From NCBI GenBank assembly GCA_007127015.1, contig SLAE01000090.1, forward strand, positions 1 through 7,943: a stretch of DNA of 7,943 nt, written 5' to 3'. The notes under the pieces are model-generated. The model saw only the letters and a list, made by a program, of their open reading frames with translations. It had not been told where the DNA came from and made no database searches. The stretch is from Desulfonatronospira sp. (GTDB taxonomy: Bacteria > Desulfobacterota > Desulfovibrionia > Desulfovibrionales > Desulfonatronovibrionaceae). Both the position numbers and the translations under genes were made by a program. Positions 5,664 through 7,943 of the stretch are shown piece by piece. Each line of letters opens with the position of its first letter. Positions within the stretch are counted from its first letter, which is position 1.

Positions 5664-5833
5664 CACGCAAGGCCTGCCTCTCTCCGAGCTGCAGGCTCTA
5701 TATATTCTCCGGCCTGGAGGCCCTGCTCTTCGACCCGAAGGCTCGTATCTTACGAGCCGGAGGCGTGGCTGGATGCCGGCCCTTGGGGCCTGCGCCCCGA
5801 AAGAGAAGCGGGGCCTGCCCCCCGCTTCGCGTG
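5664..5833. repeat. GC-rich hairpin-packed element with short inverted ends
   Basis: This segment of about 170 bases is far richer in G and C than the DNA on both sides. It contains five hairpins in a row: GCCTGC/GCAGGC (5672-5677 with 5691-5696), GGCC-TGGA-GGCC (5711-5722), GGCTCGTA-TCT-TACGAGCC (5740-5758), GGGGC-CTGC-GCCCC (5785-5798) and GAAGCGGGG/CCCCGCTTC (5805-5813 with 5820-5828). The word GGCCTGC or a close variant recurs at 5671, 5711, 5788 and 5813. The ends carry CACGC (5664-5668) and GCGTG (5829-5833). It may be a miniature mobile or dispersed intergenic repeat, or a structured RNA; no open frame fits it. Confidence 0.5.
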
Positions 5834-5921
5834 GTTCACATGACTTTTAGTCTTTTCTTCGTCTATGTTTTAATCGGAAGAGCCTGTTTTTTTAGCTTAG
5901 ACAAAAAGAAAAAAATTTGAG

Positions 5922-5950
5922 TTGATTTAAAAGGATGTTTTTTTTAGATT
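5922..5950 (+). promoter_or_regulatory. Weak candidate promoter for the acyl-CoA ligase gene
   Basis: TTGATT (5922-5927), a 17-base spacer and TAGATT (5945-5950) each match four of six consensus positions. The surrounding sequence is so AT-rich that such matches are expected by chance. If used, the leader would be about 120 bases long. Confidence 0.25.
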
Positions 5951-6078
5951 GAAATTCCTTTTAGTATCCCTTATCTGATTGCCTGCAAAAACCACGTTTA
6001 CTTGAAAAATCAGAACAGGATTTTCCGGCTAATCAGGTGACAGTCAAATATTTTACCCTGCAATATAAGGTAAGCTGC

Positions 6079-7806
6079 ATGCACGATAAAGACATTCAAA
6101 GACCCTGGCTGAAAAGTTTCGACAAGGAAGTGAGCCCGCATCTGGATTATGAAGAAATACCCGTTTACGAATATCTTGATCGAACTTCCAGGGAGCATCC
6201 CCAACGCACCGCCATTGTTTTCAACAACTGGAAAATAAACTATAAAAAACTCTCTCAGCTTACCGAGACTGTCGCGGCCAATCTCAGAAGCTATGGTCTT
6301 AATCCCGGGGACAAGGTGGCCATCATGCTGCCCAATCTTCCCCAGACCATCATAGCTTACTGGGGCGTGCTCAGAGCCGGGGGAGTGGTTGTTTTCATCA
6401 ATCCTTTATATATGGAGAAAGAGCTCCTGCATCATTTCGGCGATTCGGGGGCCAGGTTTCTGATTACCATTGACCTTGTCTGGCCCAAAATTTCCGGACT
6501 TCTGCCCAGACTTGATCTGGAGCGGATTTTCATCACTTCCATACCTGACTGCCTGCGCTTTCCCCTGACCTGGCTGTACCGGATAAAAATGCGCAGGGAC
6601 AAACAGGCGCATGATATCCCTTTTGACAACCAGACAGTGCTTGAATGGAAGAACCTGATACACAGCAGGGAGGTGTACATAAAATACACCCCCGATCCGG
6701 TAAAGGATCTGGCTGTCCTGCAGTATACCGGCGGGACTACAGGGATTTCCAAAGGGGTGATGCTTACGCACTACAACCTGTCTTCCAATGTCCGCCAGGC
6801 CATGGCCATGCTGCACAATATCAGCATTGGAGAGCATACCGTGCTGGGGCTGCTGCCCTACTTTCATATCTACGGACTGACGGTCTGTCTCAATTTTGCC
6901 ACAGCCATCGGAGCAACACTGGCCCCATATCCCAGATTCGTGCCCAAGGATGTGCTCAAAGCCATCAACAAAGTTAAGCCGACCATATTTCCGTCCGCAC
7001 CGGCAGTATTTCAGGCCCTTTTGCAGCAAAAGGACCTGCATAAATATGATCTGTCATCCATAGATTACTGTATTTCAGGTTCGGCTCCGCTGCCCCTGGA
7101 ATCAATGAAAAAGTTCAGAAGTGCTACAGGAGCGGAAATAATTGAAGGTTACGGCCTGACTGAAGCTTCTCCCATAACCCACTTCAATCCGCTGCGGGGT
7201 CTACGCAAGCTTGGCTCCATCGGTCTGCCTTTTCCTGATACGGATGCGGCTGTAGTGGATATGGAAACAGGGACTCAGCTGCTTGCTCCGGGTGAGACAG
7301 GAGAGCTGGTGATCAAGGGGCCTCAGGTAATGAAGGGATACTGGAATCAGGATGAGGAAACAGCAAGGACCCTGCGCAACGGCTGGCTGTACACCGGAGA
7401 CATCGCCTACATGGATGAAGAGGGTTATTTCTTCATCGTGGACCGCAAAAAAGATCTGATCATCACCGGAGGATACAATGTCTATCCCCGGGAGATCGAT
7501 GAGGTGCTCTATGAACATCCCAAGGTCAAGGAAGCGGTGAGTGTGGGCATTCCTCACTCCACCCGGGGGGAGGTGGTCAAGGCTTTTGTTGTCCCAGTTG
7601 AAGGAGAGGAGCTTACTAAGGCTGAAATTGTTTCCTTCTGCAAGCAGAAGCTCGCCGGATACAAGGTTCCGAGGCAGATAGAGTTTCGTGATGAACTGCC
7701 TAAAACCATTGTGGGCAAGGTTTTGCGCAGGGCATTGCGCGAAGAGGAGCTGGCCTTGTTGAACAAGGCGAAGAACACTCAGGAAAGCGCTTCGATTCAG
7801 GCATAA
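6079..7806 (+). CDS. fadD: Long-chain fatty-acid--CoA ligase (AMP-forming)
   Basis: The enzyme activates fatty acids with ATP to acyl-AMP and then acyl-CoA, at the inner face of the cytoplasmic membrane. The 575-residue product has the normal FadD-type length. ANL-superfamily motifs appear in order: YTGGTTGISKGVMLTHYNL at 216-234 (nucleotide loop), FHIYGLT around 262-268, GYGLTEASP at 357-365, YTGDIAYMDEEGYFFIVDRK at 438-457 (Asp441 for the AMP ribose, Arg456), GGYNVYPREIDEVL at 464-477 (hinge side), and PKTIVGKVLRR at 541-551 with catalytic Lys547. I chose ATG 6079, preceded by AAGG about 8 bases upstream, over an in-frame GTG at 6037 that lacks a ribosome site and would add 14 residues. It is transcribed divergently from htrA and followed after 13 bases by a zinc-ribbon gene. 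The exact chain-length preference cannot be read from the sequence. Confidence 0.93.
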   Translation: MHDKDIQRPWLKSFDKEVSPHLDYEEIPVYEYLDRTSREHPQRTAIVFNNWKINYKKLSQLTETVAANLRSYGLNPGDKVAIMLPNLPQTIIAYWGVLRAGGVVVFINPLYMEKELLHHFGDSGARFLITIDLVWPKISGLLPRLDLERIFITSIPDCLRFPLTWLYRIKMRRDKQAHDIPFDNQTVLEWKNLIHSREVYIKYTPDPVKDLAVLQYTGGTTGISKGVMLTHYNLSSNVRQAMAMLHNISIGEHTVLGLLPYFHIYGLTVCLNFATAIGATLAPYPRFVPKDVLKAINKVKPTIFPSAPAVFQALLQQKDLHKYDLSSIDYCISGSAPLPLESMKKFRSATGAEIIEGYGLTEASPITHFNPLRGLRKLGSIGLPFPDTDAAVVDMETGTQLLAPGETGELVIKGPQVMKGYWNQDEETARTLRNGWLYTGDIAYMDEEGYFFIVDRKKDLIITGGYNVYPREIDEVLYEHPKVKEAVSVGIPHSTRGEVVKAFVVPVEGEELTKAEIVSFCKQKLAGYKVPRQIEFRDELPKTIVGKVLRRALREEELALLNKAKNTQESASIQA

Positions 7807-7819
7807 AAGCATAAATATT

Positions 7820-7943
7820 ATGTATTGCAGCAAATGCAGCTACACATCATTTGATCATCTGTCCAATTGCCCCAAGTGCGGCCTTGACTGGACTGAAGAG
7901 AAAAAGAAGCTGAACCTGGACTGGCTGCAGTCCGGCGATCAGC
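7820..7943 (+). CDS. Zinc-ribbon protein, N-terminal part only (cut by window end)
   Basis: An ATG 13 bases after the ligase stop opens a frame that stays open for 41 codons to the end of the window. It starts MYCSKCSYTSFDHLSNCPKC, a Cys-X2-Cys, 10 residues, Cys-X2-Cys ribbon (Cys3, Cys6, Cys17, Cys20) typical of a small structural zinc site. A charged stretch, EEKKK (26-30), and LDWLQ follow. No strong Shine-Dalgarno site is visible, so translation may be coupled to the ligase gene. Zinc ribbons of this kind sit at the N-terminus of many unrelated bacterial proteins, often membrane or regulatory ones. I do not recognise the family, and the body of the protein lies outside this window. Confidence 0.75.
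   Translation, partial: MYCSKCSYTSFDHLSNCPKCGLDWTEEKKKLNLDWLQSGDQ

Larger units (their letters stand above)
5371..6078. other. Divergent intergenic region between htrA and the acyl-CoA ligase gene
   Basis: These 708 bases hold the htrA ribosome site and promoter, an imperfect hairpin (5493-5535), a small inverted repeat TTTCCG/CGGAAA (5568-5573 with 5582-5587), a GC-rich hairpin cluster (5664-5833) and a very AT-rich stretch (about 5840-6020) before the ligase gene. A partial copy of the repeat, TTTCCGGCT, lies at 6022-6030. I see no convincing protein-coding or tRNA gene here. Confidence 0.6.

Noticed and set aside
5851..5887. Possible terminator ending in a T-run near 5885-5893
   Set aside because: The only stem found before the T-run is a 5-bp TCTTC/GAAGA pairing with a long loop, too weak to support a call, and no plus-strand gene lies upstream to need it.
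6037..6078. In-frame GTG start giving the acyl-CoA ligase 14 extra residues
   Set aside because: No Shine-Dalgarno site precedes the GTG, and the added peptide is not typical. ATG 6079 has AAGG at a workable distance.
6406..7041. Minus-strand open frame of 211 codons
   Set aside because: It is antisense to the nucleotide-binding half of the acyl-CoA ligase, with no ribosome site or recognisable motif.

Overview
The window looks like ordinary chromosomal DNA from a Desulfovibrionales-type sulfate reducer (Deltaproteobacteria / Desulfobacterota). This rests on the gene order ispE - tRNA-Gln - prs - rplY - pth, which I recall from Desulfovibrio-like genomes, and on the general flavour of the proteins. 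I could not run a search, so species and genus are open. Base composition is moderate, with AT-rich intergenic DNA and one sharply GC-rich intergenic patch. I found no CRISPR array, transposase, phage gene, toxin-antitoxin pair or recognisable defence system.

Positions 1-3553 (all minus strand, so transcription runs right to left) hold a compact housekeeping block. It starts with ispE (isoprenoid precursor kinase), then tRNA-Gln(UUG), prs (PRPP synthase), rplY (ribosomal protein L25/CTC, long form) and pth (peptidyl-tRNA hydrolase). The tRNA lies between ispE and prs with almost no spare bases. A good sigma-70-type promoter for the tRNA and prs is written inside the last codons of ispE. A hairpin between rplY and pth may reduce read-through into pth. 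The block links translation (L25, Pth, tRNA-Gln) with nucleotide and cofactor supply (PRPP) and isoprenoid synthesis.

Positions 3554-3945 are non-coding. They carry several copies of a short palindromic repeat (consensus TTTCCGGNTGGAAACTA) and a strong hairpin just downstream of the next gene. Two more copies of the repeat lie at 3-20 and 187-204, the latter overlapping the pth stop codon.

Positions 3946-5370 (minus) encode a complete periplasmic Do/HtrA serine protease with a signal peptide, a full catalytic triad and two PDZ domains. It has its own clear promoter and Shine-Dalgarno site.

Positions 5371-6078 are a roughly 700-base divergent intergenic region. It contains the htrA promoter, a long imperfect hairpin and a GC-rich, hairpin-packed segment (about 5664-5833) bounded by short inverted ends. 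That segment looks like a small repeated or structured element.

Positions 6079-7806 (plus) encode a complete long-chain fatty-acid--CoA ligase (FadD type). Thirteen bases later a second plus-strand gene begins at 7820 with an N-terminal four-cysteine zinc ribbon; it is cut off by the window end.

The most interesting material is non-coding: the repeat family, the GC-rich element, and the promoter-tRNA-prs arrangement embedded at the end of ispE.
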